Shown: positions 42,867 to 51,607, numbered from the stretch's first letter. The stretch is 64,000 nt of DNA from Arthrobacter sp. zg-Y20 (GCF_030142075.1 NZ_CP126241.1:806001-870000), one strand, 5' to 3'. Numbers and translations are program-made. Notes: generated by a model not told the origin, from the sequence alone.

Positions 42867-43619
42867 TCAGCCCAAACGGTGAATGGAAAAGGCGACCAGG
42901 AACCCGAAGGAAGCAATCAGACCGGTCAGCACGTGGCTCTCTTCGAAAGCCTCGGGAATCATCGTGTCCGCGAGCATGGCCAGGATGGCCCCGGCAGCAA
43001 TGGCAGTAATGAAGGCGATCAGCTCCACGGGTGCGCCTTGCAAGGCAACAAAGCCGAGCAACGACGCCAGTCCGCACAAGATCGCGATACCGCCCCACAC
43101 ACCGAAAACGTACTTGGCGCTGCGCCCGGAACGCTTCATACCCGCAGTGCTGGAAAGCCCCTCGGGCACGTTGGAAATGAAGACAGCAGCAAGCATGGCC
43201 GGGCTGACCGCTGACGCCGTTACCAGCCCCAAACCCAGCACTACGGATTCCGGAATGCCGTCCAGCAGTGCACCCACGGCAATGGCGCCGCCGCTGCCCG
43301 GACTGTCCTCCTCGCGGGGGTGCTTGTCCCCGGAACGCTTCCGGTGCCGGGCACCGGCCCGGGCCAGCAGGGTATTGGCCCCGACATACGCCACCGAGCC
43401 GGCGAGGAAACCCCAAACGGTGGCCGCGAGGCCGCCGGATTCCACGGCCTCGTCCACCAGCTCAAAGGCCAGGGCGGAAATCAAAACACCGGCGCCGAAA
43501 GCCATCACCGAAGAGACGATCTTCGGCGGGATATGCCATTTCCATGCAATGGCGGACCCGATCACCAGCGCCGATCCGGCCACCGTTCCCCACAGCAACG
43601 CGTCATACCACGAGCCCAA
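42867..43619 (-). CDS. ZIP-family metal transporter
   Basis: A 250-residue membrane protein of the ZIP (ZupT-like) family, importing Zn2+ or related divalent metals. It has about eight transmembrane segments. The metal-path motifs are GALLDGIPESVVLGLGL and VFISNVPEGLSST in the middle, where ZIP proteins have HxxxE. In this protein the first His of the motif is replaced (LDGIPES), as in many bacterial members. TTG start at 43619 with GAGGA about 8 nt upstream. A Lys/Arg/His-rich cytoplasmic loop (ARHRKRSGDKHPREED) could sense metal. Confidence 0.88.
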   Translation of the reverse strand: MGSWYDALLWGTVAGSALVIGSAIAWKWHIPPKIVSSVMAFGAGVLISALAFELVDEAVESGGLAATVWGFLAGSVAYVGANTLLARAGARHRKRSGDKHPREEDSPGSGGAIAVGALLDGIPESVVLGLGLVTASAVSPAMLAAVFISNVPEGLSSTAGMKRSGRSAKYVFGVWGGIAILCGLASLLGFVALQGAPVELIAFITAIAAGAILAMLADTMIPEAFEESHVLTGLIASFGFLVAFSIHRLG

Positions 43620-43693
43620 AGACGTTCCTCTCTCCGTTTACCGAAGATCAGCATACTGATACTTGGGCCAGCAGGTTCCATCACGCCTCCGGT

Positions 43694-44172
43694 CTATTCG
43701 GCCTCGAAGGCCCGCGCGCGGACCAGGGGAACGCGCAGCTTGGACACGGCATCAGACATGAGTTCGGTTCCAACGTCTGAGAAGGAGCCCATTCCGCCAT
43801 AGAGGCCAAGGCAGTCAGCAGCGCGCTCCCGCAGGTCGCCCGCTTCGGTCACGCCCGCAAACAACTCTTCGATCCGTGCGGCCACCCCGGATCGCCACTC
43901 GTCGTTCTCCAGGCGGGCTGCGGCCCGGACAGCGGCAGCGGCTGAAAGGATCTCGTCCCGGATCTCTTCCACCGGCTGCTGGATATTCAACGCCGAGACC
44001 TCTGCCGCAGGGGAGAGGATCTCCACCCGGTTCCCGAACGGGTCCTTGCAGTGGAACCGGCCAACGACGGCGGCTTGGGCACCTCCGTCATGCCCAGCGC
44101 CTCGCCGTAGAAGTGCCGGGCGGAGTTTTCGCCGTCGGCCGGCATTGAAACCTGGACATGGTGTAACCGCAT
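43694..44172 (-). pseudogene. Decayed VOC-family (glyoxalase-like) gene with a C-terminal shared domain
   Basis: Begins in frame at ATG 44172 (GGGGGA upstream) as MRLHHVQVSMPADGENSARH, HFYGEALGMTEVPKPPSLAG, a standard VOC start. At about 44056-44065 the frame switches: the VOC C-terminal end RFHCKDPFGNRVEILS continues only in another frame. About 55 residues of the domain appear missing, so the gene has an internal deletion that also shifts the frame. The later frame continues into an 85-residue helical domain (EIRDEILSAAAAVRAAARLE, GLYGGMGSFSDVGTEL) shared with the protein at 42273. Without a frameshift no start codon suits the downstream part. Confidence 0.75.
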
Positions 44173-44192
44173 ATTTCCCCCAAACATTGCTC

Positions 44193-44215
44193 GAACACCC
44201 CCAAGCGGGGTGTTC
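44193..44215. promoter_or_regulatory. 9-bp inverted repeat upstream of the decayed VOC gene
   Basis: GAACACCCC and GGGGTGTTC are exact complements with a 5-nt spacer, 21 bp upstream of ATG 44172. It could be an operator or a leader hairpin. The gene it would control is broken. Confidence 0.5.
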
Positions 44216-44401
44216 ATGCACCGTTAGCCTAGCGTTCGCGACCCCGTAAATCCGGGCAGTTAGCGTGGCACACATACAGCCGTGGCGTTCGGCACGAAGT
44301 TCGGCGCCAGGCCCGCGGGAGGCCTAACGTCGAAGTGGACGAGCCACCGTCCGGCGGCGGCTGCAACATCAATGTGCGAAGTGTGACGAGGTACCCCGCA
44401 G

Positions 44402-45226
44402 GTGGCATACAGGACAGGACAGACGGCACTTCAAGGGCACCCTCCGCTGGTGGTGGGGCACCGCGGGAACAGCGGTTCGGCACCCGAAAACACAGCGGCT
44501 TCCTTCGCCCGGGCGCGTGCAGCTGGCGCCGACATGATCGAAACCGATGTCCGCCTCACGGCCGACGGCGAGTTGTTCCTTTTCCACGACGAAACCGGCT
44601 TCCGCACTACCAACGTGGCGCAGGTCTACCCGTTACGGGCCGGCGACCCCATCACCTCCTTTACCGCAGGAGAGCTCCGCCAGCTGGATTGCGGAGCGTA
44701 TTTCGACGCGCAGTACACCGGAGAGCCGGTGCTCTTCCTCGCCGACCTTCCCGAGGCGGTTGGTTTTGACCTGGGCATCAACCTGGAGATCAAGGCGCCG
44801 GCCAGCTCGCCGGGCGTTGAACAGGCCCTTGCCTCAATGCTGGCCGACCATGATGACTGGATGCGGCTGCGTGAAACCCGGCCGGTGACGGTCAGTTCCT
44901 TTGACCCCGCCGCCGTGGGCAAGGCGGCTGACTGCAACCTGCAGGCATGGCAGCTGGTCGACGCCGATCCGGACGCCCTGCTCCTGGACGGGTTGGATCC
45001 GCGGACAGCCGGGGTGGTGGCTAATCACCTGTGCCTTACCGACGACGGCGCCGCAGCGGTCCGCGCTGCCGGACTGGGCCTGTGGGTCTACACGGTCAAT
45101 GCTCCGGCACACAGCGCGAAGGTCCTGGCGCTGGGGGTGGACGCTGTGATTACGGATTACCCGGAAAACCTGCGGACAGTTGTCGGCGGCAGCAGGGAGC
45201 AGTCCCTCCTTCCCCTCGCGGGCTAG
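44402..45226 (+). CDS. Glycerophosphodiester phosphodiesterase family protein
   Basis: A 274-residue GDPD enzyme, cleaving glycerophosphodiesters to glycerol 3-phosphate and an alcohol. The start is GTG 44402. Catalytic motifs: VVGHRGNSGSAPENT with His20, Arg21 and Glu29; MIETDVRLTADGELFLFHDE with acidic metal ligands and the second His; LGINLEIKAP later; and LWVYTVNAP near the C-terminus with the usual Trp. No signal peptide, so probably cytoplasmic. Its stop overlaps the convergent DeoR-type gene within a shared CTAG. Substrate and partner genes unclear. Confidence 0.9.
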   Translation: MAYRTGQTALQGHPPLVVGHRGNSGSAPENTAASFARARAAGADMIETDVRLTADGELFLFHDETGFRTTNVAQVYPLRAGDPITSFTAGELRQLDCGAYFDAQYTGEPVLFLADLPEAVGFDLGINLEIKAPASSPGVEQALASMLADHDDWMRLRETRPVTVSSFDPAAVGKAADCNLQAWQLVDADPDALLLDGLDPRTAGVVANHLCLTDDGAAAVRAAGLGLWVYTVNAPAHSAKVLALGVDAVITDYPENLRTVVGGSREQSLLPLAG

Positions 45227-46041
45227 CGGGCGCGGGCCACAACGTGGACCCTTACACCCGCCCGGGATATCTTCTCCAACGCCGTCGGGTCTGCGGTTTC
45301 ATCTGTCAGGAAATCGTCGATCTGACGTAGGTCCGCCATTTTCGCCAGGGTCATTTTGCCGACCTTTGATCCGTCGGAAACGACAATAACGCGCTGGGCC
45401 GCCTCGACCATCGCCCGGTTGGTCCGGGCTTCCGTGGCGTCATGGGTAGTCACTCCGCCCTCGACGCTGATCCCGTCAGTGCCAAGGACAGCAGTGCCAA
45501 TGTTCATTGACGCGAAGGCCGATTCGGATAGCGGCCCCACCGCCTCGAGCGAGCTGGCGCGGACGGTACCCCCGGTGATGATGACGTTCAGCCTCGGATT
45601 CGCGGCGCAGTCCACGGCAATGGTCAATGCGTTCGTAATGATGGTCAGGTTCGTTCGATAGTGGAGAGCGCGTACGACTTCCTGCGTCGTGGTGCCGCCG
45701 CTGACTGCAAGGGCGTGGGGCCCTGATGGGATCATGAGCGCCGCCTGCCGTGCAATAAGGCTTTTGGCCCCCGGCGCCTGGGCGTCCCGCAGCCGCACTG
45801 GAATCTCCCTGCTCGAGCCCCTGGCCCTTGCGCCGCCGTGTGTCCTGATCAAGAGCCCCTGTTCATCCAGGGCGGCCAGGTCGCGTCGAAGGGTCGCTTT
45901 GGATAGCCCTAATTGCTGGGCGAGACCGTCCAGGGAGGCGTAGCGCTCGTTGTGAAGCACGGACAATATCCGGTGCATACGGTTGAGGCGTTTCCTGCTG
46001 ATGGCATGGGGGCGGAGTTCCTCTGTTCCCAGGTCTGACAT
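45223..46041 (-). CDS. DeoR-family transcriptional regulator
   Basis: A 272-residue DeoR/GlpR-type sugar repressor. The helix-turn-helix is LDGLAQQLGLSKATLRRDLAAL with the RTHGGA turn typical of the family; the C-terminal effector domain contains ALAVSGGTTTQEVVRAL, TIITNALTIAVDC, VIITGGTVRASS and VVSDGSKVGKMTLAKM. ATG 46041 is taken as start (GGGAGG upstream). Divergent from a BadF-type kinase and permease pair, which it probably regulates in response to a phosphorylated sugar. Confidence 0.9.
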   Translation of the reverse strand: MSDLGTEELRPHAISRKRLNRMHRILSVLHNERYASLDGLAQQLGLSKATLRRDLAALDEQGLLIRTHGGARARGSSREIPVRLRDAQAPGAKSLIARQAALMIPSGPHALAVSGGTTTQEVVRALHYRTNLTIITNALTIAVDCAANPRLNVIITGGTVRASSLEAVGPLSESAFASMNIGTAVLGTDGISVEGGVTTHDATEARTNRAMVEAAQRVIVVSDGSKVGKMTLAKMADLRQIDDFLTDETADPTALEKISRAGVRVHVVARAR

Positions 46042-46062
46042 GGCGGCCCGCCTCCCATGCGC

Positions 46063-46126
46063 GCGCAAAATTTCTGCTCACTTTAGCACCGGGTATTGAT
46101 ATTTATTGCGCAAAGCGAACACTTTA
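46063..46126. promoter_or_regulatory. Repeated GCGCAAA/CACTTTA elements between DeoR and kinase genes
   Basis: GCGCAAA...CACTTTA occurs twice in direct orientation (46063-46085 and 46108-46126) with spacers of 9 and 5 nt, in the short divergent gap. DeoR proteins often use direct repeats, so this is a candidate operator. Confidence 0.4.
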
Positions 46127-46173
46127 CTCATCGCAGGTACGACGCGGGACGCAAACGCCAAAAGGAGCGGGCC

Positions 46174-47184
46174 ATGCCTGGATTTACTGCGCCTACAGCC
46201 ACCGGAATGCGTACATATTTAGGTGTTGACGGAGGAGGAACGAAAACAGCGTTTGTCCTGATTGACGCAACCGGCCGAGTACTGGCCGAAGTGGAGCAGC
46301 CAAGCTGCTACTACGTGGACGAAGGCATTGAGCTTGTAGCAACAGTTCTGCGCAAAGGCATAGAAGAAATATCCCTGCAATCAGGCATAGCCCCCGCAGA
46401 CATCACACAGTCATTTTTCGGGCTCCCGGGTTACGGAGAGGTCAGCGGGGATGTGGCGGAACTCCGTGCCATGCCGGAGGGCATTCTGGGATCGTCCCGC
46501 TACTCGTGCGACAACGACATGATTTGCGGATGGTCCGGCTCGCTCGCTGCAGCGGACGGCATCAACGTCATCAGCGGGACCGGTTCCATGACCTACGGCG
46601 AGCGCGCAGGCCGTACCTATAGGGCAGGAGGGTGGGGCGAGCTGTTCGGGGACGAAGGATCCGCATATTGGATTGCCGTGCGCGGATTGAACGCCTTTTC
46701 ACGGATGAGCGACGGGCGGAAGCAGCGAAGCGAGCTCTACGACGTGATGCGGGCACGCATGAATATCTCCAACGACCTGGACCTGGTCGGCATTGTCCAA
46801 AACGAGTGGCACGGCCGGCGGATGGCAATCGCGGACCTGTCAAAGACGGTGGTCCAGGCCGCGGAATTGGGCGACGGACTTGCCGCGGAAATCATCCGTG
46901 ACGCGTGCCGTGAACTTGTGCAGATTGTCGACGTCACCGCTATGAACCTCAGCTATTGCGCAGATGAAGCGGTTCCGCTTTCCTATTCCGGCGGAATGTT
47001 CGGTTCCGCTTACATGCGGAACATGTTCAGCGATGCGATCGGATTCCGCGCGTTCCGCTACGAACTTCGCACGCCTCTCCTCGGGCCGGGAATTGGGGCT
47101 GCCCTGTATGCCGCACGGACTGCGGGCCAACCGTTGTCCGATCCGGCGCTCGAGAACCTCCAGCAATTGCAACCCACGACCTAA
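46174..47184 (+). CDS. BadF/BcrA-type ATPase, N-acetylglucosamine-kinase-like
   Basis: A 336-residue ASKHA-fold kinase. ATG 46174 is preceded by AAGGAG. The phosphate-binding motif is YLGVDGGGTKTAFVLIDATG; the second motif DNDMICGWSGSLAAADGINV and the ISGTGSMTYGERAGRTYRAG block are typical of N-acetylglucosamine/N-acetylmuramic-type kinases; GWGELFGDEGSAYWIAVRGL follows. It probably phosphorylates an amino sugar or related sugar after uptake. It shares an operon with the EamA permease 10 bp downstream and is divergent from a DeoR repressor. Exact sugar unknown. Confidence 0.85.
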   Translation: MPGFTAPTATGMRTYLGVDGGGTKTAFVLIDATGRVLAEVEQPSCYYVDEGIELVATVLRKGIEEISLQSGIAPADITQSFFGLPGYGEVSGDVAELRAMPEGILGSSRYSCDNDMICGWSGSLAAADGINVISGTGSMTYGERAGRTYRAGGWGELFGDEGSAYWIAVRGLNAFSRMSDGRKQRSELYDVMRARMNISNDLDLVGIVQNEWHGRRMAIADLSKTVVQAAELGDGLAAEIIRDACRELVQIVDVTAMNLSYCADEAVPLSYSGGMFGSAYMRNMFSDAIGFRAFRYELRTPLLGPGIGAALYAARTAGQPLSDPALENLQQLQPTT

Positions 47185-47194
47185 GGACACCACC

Positions 47195-48133
47195 ATGAGG
47201 AAAACCCAGTCCTGGATTGTCTACGCTTCGCTCCTGATTCTTTTCTGGGGCGTTTGGGGCGCCTTTTCCGCCTCTCCCACCACGCTCTACGGATATCCGA
47301 ACGAAATGGTGTACGTGATCTGGTCACTAACCATGATCATTCCGGCGGCGTTTGCCCTCCGCCGGCAGAAATTCGACCGGCGTTCCATGGCGGCTGTATA
47401 CGGCGTACTTGTGGGGCTGACCGGCGCAGGCGGCCAGCTGCTTCTTTTCGAGGCACTGTCCCGCGGACCGGCATACCTCATCTTTCCGATCATCTCGATC
47501 TCCCCGGCCATCACTGTTGTGATGGCGATCGTCTTCCTCCGGGAGAGACTCACCAAGATTGCAGTACTCGGGCTGGTGGCCGTCCTTGCCGCACTGGTCC
47601 TCTTCAGTATCTCCAGCGGCGATGATGATGCCAGTGCGGGGACCTGGCTGCTCCTTTCAATCCTGATTTGCGTAGCCTGGGGCGTGCAGGCGTTCTTTAT
47701 GCGCAAAGCGGCAACCATCGGCGTGAATGACGCGACTACCTTCGCCTGGATGGCGATCACCGGCCTGCTGCTCGCACCTGTTGCACTCGTAGCCGGCGGC
47801 GGAATCCCGCTTGATGCCCCGTGGCAGGCACCGGCCCTGACCGCCGCAACCCAGCTGCTCAATGCCGTAGGTGCCCTGTTCCTCGTGATGGCGCTCAGCC
47901 GGGGGAAGGCGTCCGTCGTTTCACCGGTCACGAATGCGCTGGCGCCGGCACTGACCATTGTTGTATCCCTTGCGGTGTACCAGACGCTGCCTTCCACCTA
48001 CGGGCTGATTGCCATTGTCCTTGCCTTGGTGGGATCAACGCTTATGGTCTACAGCGACGAGCGCCGCGGCGAGGCCCTCAGCGAGGCGGTCCTGGCAGAC
48101 GACGCCGAACGCCGGACACCCCTGTCCACGTAA
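47195..48133 (+). CDS. EamA/DMT-family transporter
   Basis: A 312-residue membrane protein with about ten transmembrane segments in two EamA repeats, of the drug/metabolite superfamily. It starts at ATG 47195 (TAAGGA upstream) with MRKTQSWIVYASLLILFWGV. Typical elements: FFWGVWG-like Trp/Gly region, GPAYLIFPIISISPAITVVM at the end of repeat 1, and KASVVSPVTNALAPALTIVV in repeat 2. It lies 10 bp after the kinase gene and presumably moves the sugar or product of that kinase. The direction and substrate are not readable from sequence. Confidence 0.87.
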   Translation: MRKTQSWIVYASLLILFWGVWGAFSASPTTLYGYPNEMVYVIWSLTMIIPAAFALRRQKFDRRSMAAVYGVLVGLTGAGGQLLLFEALSRGPAYLIFPIISISPAITVVMAIVFLRERLTKIAVLGLVAVLAALVLFSISSGDDDASAGTWLLLSILICVAWGVQAFFMRKAATIGVNDATTFAWMAITGLLLAPVALVAGGGIPLDAPWQAPALTAATQLLNAVGALFLVMALSRGKASVVSPVTNALAPALTIVVSLAVYQTLPSTYGLIAIVLALVGSTLMVYSDERRGEALSEAVLADDAERRTPLST

Positions 48134-48217
48134 TCGCGGCCGTTGACCGTGTCCGGGGGCGGGTTTCACACTAAGAGCAGCAGGTGCGAGGTCCGTCCCC
48201 GAGCAGAGGTGCTTCCC

Positions 48218-49132
48218 ATGGACAAGAACTTCCTGAACTATCCCGACTGGCAGGCCACCGCGGATACCCTGCACCTGTTCCTGCAGATGGCCGGCAAGGT
48301 GAAAGTGGAACGAAGCTGTCCGGAACCGGAGTGGGCGCATGTACGGATGCCGCTGACGGTGCAGGGTATCGGCACCGGCGTGATCCCCGGTCCGGACACC
48401 AACTTCGAGATCTATTTCAACCTGCGTGAGCACCACGTCGATGTGCAGAACACCAATTACATCCGCACCCGGCTGGACCTCACCGACGGGCTCAGCGTGG
48501 CCGGCTTCTACCAGCAGCTAATGGATGCCCTTGAGTTCATCGAAGCTCCCACGCCCATCAACACGGAGCCGCAGGAATTCTATGATCCAGTGCCTTTTGA
48601 TGCCGACACCAAGCATCACAGCTACGACAGGCATGCCGTGGAACTGTTCCTGGACAACCTGCACTTCGCCCAGCGGAGCCTGTCACAGTTCCTGGCACCG
48701 GTGCGCGGCAAGGTGCATCTGCCGGCGTACTGGTTCGGCACCATGGACATCTCCGGAGCGATTTACAGCGGCCAGTCCGCTCCCTATCCGGGCAAGGGAG
48801 CCATTGCCGCAAACAGCTTCGATGAGCGGTTCTGCGAGTTCGGTTTCTGGCCCGGCGACCCGTCCTCCATCGAACCGGCGTTTTACGTGATGCCCTATCC
48901 GTTCCTGTCCAACATCGGCAGCTACGGCAGCATGCTGGCGCCGCCCCAGGCAGAGTTCCTCACCAAGTCCAGCGAATTCATCCTCACCCTCAAGGACGCT
49001 TTCTCCACCCCCGATCCCCAGCGTGCGGTGGTGGACTTCTGCCGCACCAGCTTCGACATCCTGCAGCGGATGGATCCGTGGAGCGACATTGAGTGGATCA
49101 CGGAACCGCTGACCTACGCCCCGCAGCACTAG
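48218..49132 (+). CDS. DUF5996-family protein
   Basis: A 304-residue protein of the DUF5996 family, without an assigned function. Residues include YPDWQATADTLHLFLQMAGKV, NFEIYFNLREHHVDVQNTN, DTKHHSYDRHAVELFLDNLH and LPAYWFGTMDISG, with several conserved Trp and His. ATG 48218 follows a purine-rich stretch (GAGCAGAGG). No signal peptide or membrane segment. Its TAG overlaps in a CTAG with the stop of the convergent GntR gene. Confidence 0.8.
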   Translation: MDKNFLNYPDWQATADTLHLFLQMAGKVKVERSCPEPEWAHVRMPLTVQGIGTGVIPGPDTNFEIYFNLREHHVDVQNTNYIRTRLDLTDGLSVAGFYQQLMDALEFIEAPTPINTEPQEFYDPVPFDADTKHHSYDRHAVELFLDNLHFAQRSLSQFLAPVRGKVHLPAYWFGTMDISGAIYSGQSAPYPGKGAIAANSFDERFCEFGFWPGDPSSIEPAFYVMPYPFLSNIGSYGSMLAPPQAEFLTKSSEFILTLKDAFSTPDPQRAVVDFCRTSFDILQRMDPWSDIEWITEPLTYAPQH

Positions 49133-49812
49133 CGCGTGAACGGCCGGAGCGGCTGACGCAGCGCCCCTTCGCGCAGGAGCTTCAGACGGATCTGGCGGGC
49201 TGTTTCCATGTGTGCACGGGCAATGCGGCGTGCCTCATCCACGTCCTGCCGCTCAATGGCCTCGATCAGGGCCGCATGCTCGGCCAGTGCGGTATCCCAG
49301 CGGGTCTCCACGGACAGCGTGGACTGCGGGGCGTGCACCAGGTGCGTGCTGAGCCGCTCCAGCAGATCCGTCAGGACTGGATTGTGCGCACAAGCCCACA
49401 CCGCCGCGTGGAATTCCAGATTGGTGGTGATCCGCGTGGTGTCATCAGGCTCCGTCAGCTGCCGGTCGCGTTCCAGCAGGGCCTCCAGCCGCATCAGGTC
49501 GGTGAACTGCCGCGCGCGGGCTGCCTGTCCGGCCGCTTCTTCTTCGAGCATGATCCGCATGTCATAGATTTGGATGACCTGCGCCGGATCGATTTCGGGC
49601 ACCTGCAGCCCTCGTGCCACCCGCTCCAACAGGCGTTCCTGCTGCAGGCGGGAGAGCGCCTCCCGGACCGGAGTCCGGGAGACGCCGAAGCGTTCGGCCA
49701 GGGTTACTTCCCGCATGGGCGTACCGGGGCTGTGCACGCCGGAGAGGATCTCACTGCGCAGCGTTGCGAAGATCGCCTCACCGTCAATACGTGCTGATGC
49801 TGCTTGGGCCAC
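49129..49812 (-). CDS. GntR/FadR-family transcriptional regulator
   Basis: A 227-residue FCD-type GntR regulator. The winged helix contains VTLAERFGVSRTPVREALSRLQQERLLE; the FCD effector domain has helices with the Asp/Arg and His metal-binding residues (RIMLEEEAAGQAARA, NLEFHAAVWACAHNP, HAALIEAIERQDVDEA). Start GTG 49812 with GAGGA upstream. It is separated from the dehydrogenase gene by a 135-bp repeat-bearing gap, but likely regulates the TcuA and TctCBA genes, whose shared promoter region holds TGTRTACA sites. Confidence 0.9.
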   Translation of the reverse strand: MAQAASARIDGEAIFATLRSEILSGVHSPGTPMREVTLAERFGVSRTPVREALSRLQQERLLERVARGLQVPEIDPAQVIQIYDMRIMLEEEAAGQAARARQFTDLMRLEALLERDRQLTEPDDTTRITTNLEFHAAVWACAHNPVLTDLLERLSTHLVHAPQSTLSVETRWDTALAEHAALIEAIERQDVDEARRIARAHMETARQIRLKLLREGALRQPLRPFTR

Positions 49813-49867
49813 TGAACGTCCTCGAAGAGATACGGAATATAACCGAAACTGTCGGTCCCAACATTAC

Positions 49868-49951
49868 GCGGTCACACCGGCCCTGCGCGGTCGCACCGGC
49901 CCTACGCGGTGACGCCAGCGCGGCGCAGTCAGGCCAGCGCGGCGCAGTCAG
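49868..49951. repeat. Two tandem repeats at the 3' end of the dehydrogenase gene
   Basis: A CGCGGTC-CACCGGCCCT unit of 19 bp occurs twice (from 49868), followed by GCCAGCGCGGCGCAGTCAG twice (49914-49951). The second pair reaches into the TGA stop of the TcuA-like gene (49948-49950). Confidence 0.75.
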
Positions 49952-51426
49952 GCCAGCGCGCCGGCCCGGCGGCCGAAGACGCAGCCGGCGGCCAGGCCGG
50001 ACCCGCCGGGGTAGTTGATGCTGAAGAGTCCGCCCAGCATCTCGCCCGCGGCGAAGAGCCCCGGGATGGCGTTGCCCTCGGTGTCCAGCACTCGACCGGA
50101 GGTATCGCCCCGGACCCCGCCGAACGTAAAGGTGATGCCGCAGGTGACACCGAACGCGTAGAACGGCCCGGTTTCCAGCGGATTCGCCCAGTTGCTCTTC
50201 ACCGGAGCGGTTTGGGCACCCCGGCCATCGAGCACGTTGGGATCGAACTCCACGCTGCGGTCAATGGAGGAGTTGTAGTCCGCGACGGTTTTCTCCAGCG
50301 CTTCGGGGCTGATGCCGGTCTTGGCGGCCAGCTCCGCGATGGTGTCCGCTGTTTCCACGGAGACACCGGGCATGTCGTATTCCTCGGTGCGCAGCATCGG
50401 GCGCAGCGCGGCGTCGAATATCTGCCAGGCGACGGACCCGGGCTGGCGGAGGATTTCCTTGCCGTACTTGGCGTAGGTGTAGTTGCGGAAGTCTGCACCT
50501 TCATCCAGGAACCGCTCGCCGTCGCGGTTCACAATGATGCCCAGGGGGTAGCTCTGCCGGGTGAGCCGGTTGGTCAGCTCACGGTTGCTTTCGTTCTCCG
50601 GCGTAAAGGCATCCCATTGCACGCTGTGGCAGGTGTTCCAGTCCCCGCCGCGGCCCGCGCCGGCGTCGAGCGCAGCCAGGATCATGTCGCCGGTGTTGTA
50701 CGGGGTGCCGCGCACCTTCGCGTTCTCCCACCCTTCGCCCAGGTGTTCCCGGCGCAGCTGCGGATCGGATTCAAAGCCGCCGGCGGTGAGGATTACGGAC
50801 TCGGCTTCGATCCGGTACTCACCAACGGGTCCGCTAACGACGACGCCGGTGACGCGGCCGCCGTCGACCACAAGGCGGGTCGCGGGGCTGGCGTAACGGA
50901 TGTCAGTGCCCAGCTCCCGGGCCACCCGGACGTGGTCCGCCATCATGCCGTCGCCGCCGCCCACGTTTCCCACGTGCAGCCCGCCCCAGAACAGGTAGCT
51001 GCCGTCCGGACGCTCGTAGGCCTGGCGCTCGTACATCAGCCGGTACTTCAGTCCCAGGCCGTTAAGCCAGCGCAGGGTGGACTGGCTTTCGGCGATCAGG
51101 ACCTCGGTCAGCTCCGGGTCGTTGCGCCCTTCAGTCACCTTGGCCAGGTCCGAGGCGTAGTTTTCTGCGGTGTAAGGCGGCACCACGGTGGAGGCGTGCC
51201 GGTCATCGGGTTCCACCAGTCCGGCCAGGTCCTCCAGCCCGCCGTGGACAATCCGCGTGGCGCCGGCGGTGTAGAAACTGTTGCCGCCGGAAAGTTCCTC
51301 GGCACCCTTCTCCAGGAGGATCACCTTTCGTCCGCGTTCGGCTGCGGCGTGTGCGGCGGTAAACCCGGCGTTGCCGCCGCCCACCACCACTACTTCGGTC
51401 CTGACGGTCTCCGGAACTTCTGTCAT
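49948..51426 (-). CDS. tcuA: FAD-dependent tricarballylate-dehydrogenase-like protein (TcuA)
   Basis: A 492-residue flavoprotein of the succinate-dehydrogenase/fumarate-reductase/TcuA type. ATG 51426 (AGGAG upstream) is preferred to the frame start at 51465. The FAD motif is VVVVGGGNAGFTAAHAAAER with EKGAEELSGGNSFYTAGATR after it; the substrate-binding region includes GDMILAALDAGAG and GVTCGITFTFGGVRGDTSGR, ending in NYPGGSGLAAGCVFGRRAG. In Salmonella TcuA oxidises tricarballylate to cis-aconitate; here the neighbouring tripartite tricarboxylate transporter agrees with such a substrate, but it could be another polycarboxylate. No tcuB gene is in the window. Confidence 0.8.
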   Translation of the reverse strand: MTEVPETVRTEVVVVGGGNAGFTAAHAAAERGRKVILLEKGAEELSGGNSFYTAGATRIVHGGLEDLAGLVEPDDRHASTVVPPYTAENYASDLAKVTEGRNDPELTEVLIAESQSTLRWLNGLGLKYRLMYERQAYERPDGSYLFWGGLHVGNVGGGDGMMADHVRVARELGTDIRYASPATRLVVDGGRVTGVVVSGPVGEYRIEAESVILTAGGFESDPQLRREHLGEGWENAKVRGTPYNTGDMILAALDAGAGRGGDWNTCHSVQWDAFTPENESNRELTNRLTRQSYPLGIIVNRDGERFLDEGADFRNYTYAKYGKEILRQPGSVAWQIFDAALRPMLRTEEYDMPGVSVETADTIAELAAKTGISPEALEKTVADYNSSIDRSVEFDPNVLDGRGAQTAPVKSNWANPLETGPFYAFGVTCGITFTFGGVRGDTSGRVLDTEGNAIPGLFAAGEMLGGLFSINYPGGSGLAAGCVFGRRAGALA

Positions 51427-51446
51427 GATGCACTCCTGGTTGCTGT

Positions 51447-51464
51447 TGCATACAACTGTATACA
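51447..51464. promoter_or_regulatory. GntR-type operator near the tcuA start
   Basis: TGCATACA and TGTATACA are two half-palindromic elements, side by side, 21-38 bp upstream of tcuA. The second is an exact palindrome. GntR/FCD regulators commonly bind TGT-ACA-type sequences. Confidence 0.5.
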
Positions 51465-51607
51465 TTCAATCTGCGAACGGGGAAGAGTCTACGCAGTTTC
51501 CCTACCCGATCCAACGGCGGCGAAATATTGGGGGACATCTTCCTTTTGTTACCGGAGTCGCGTTTGGGACTAGAGTGATGCGGGTCACTTCGGGTATAGC
51601 TGTATTG

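Noticed and set aside
49909-51573. 554-residue plus-strand frame opposite tcuA
   Set aside because: Antisense shadow of a well-supported flavoprotein gene.
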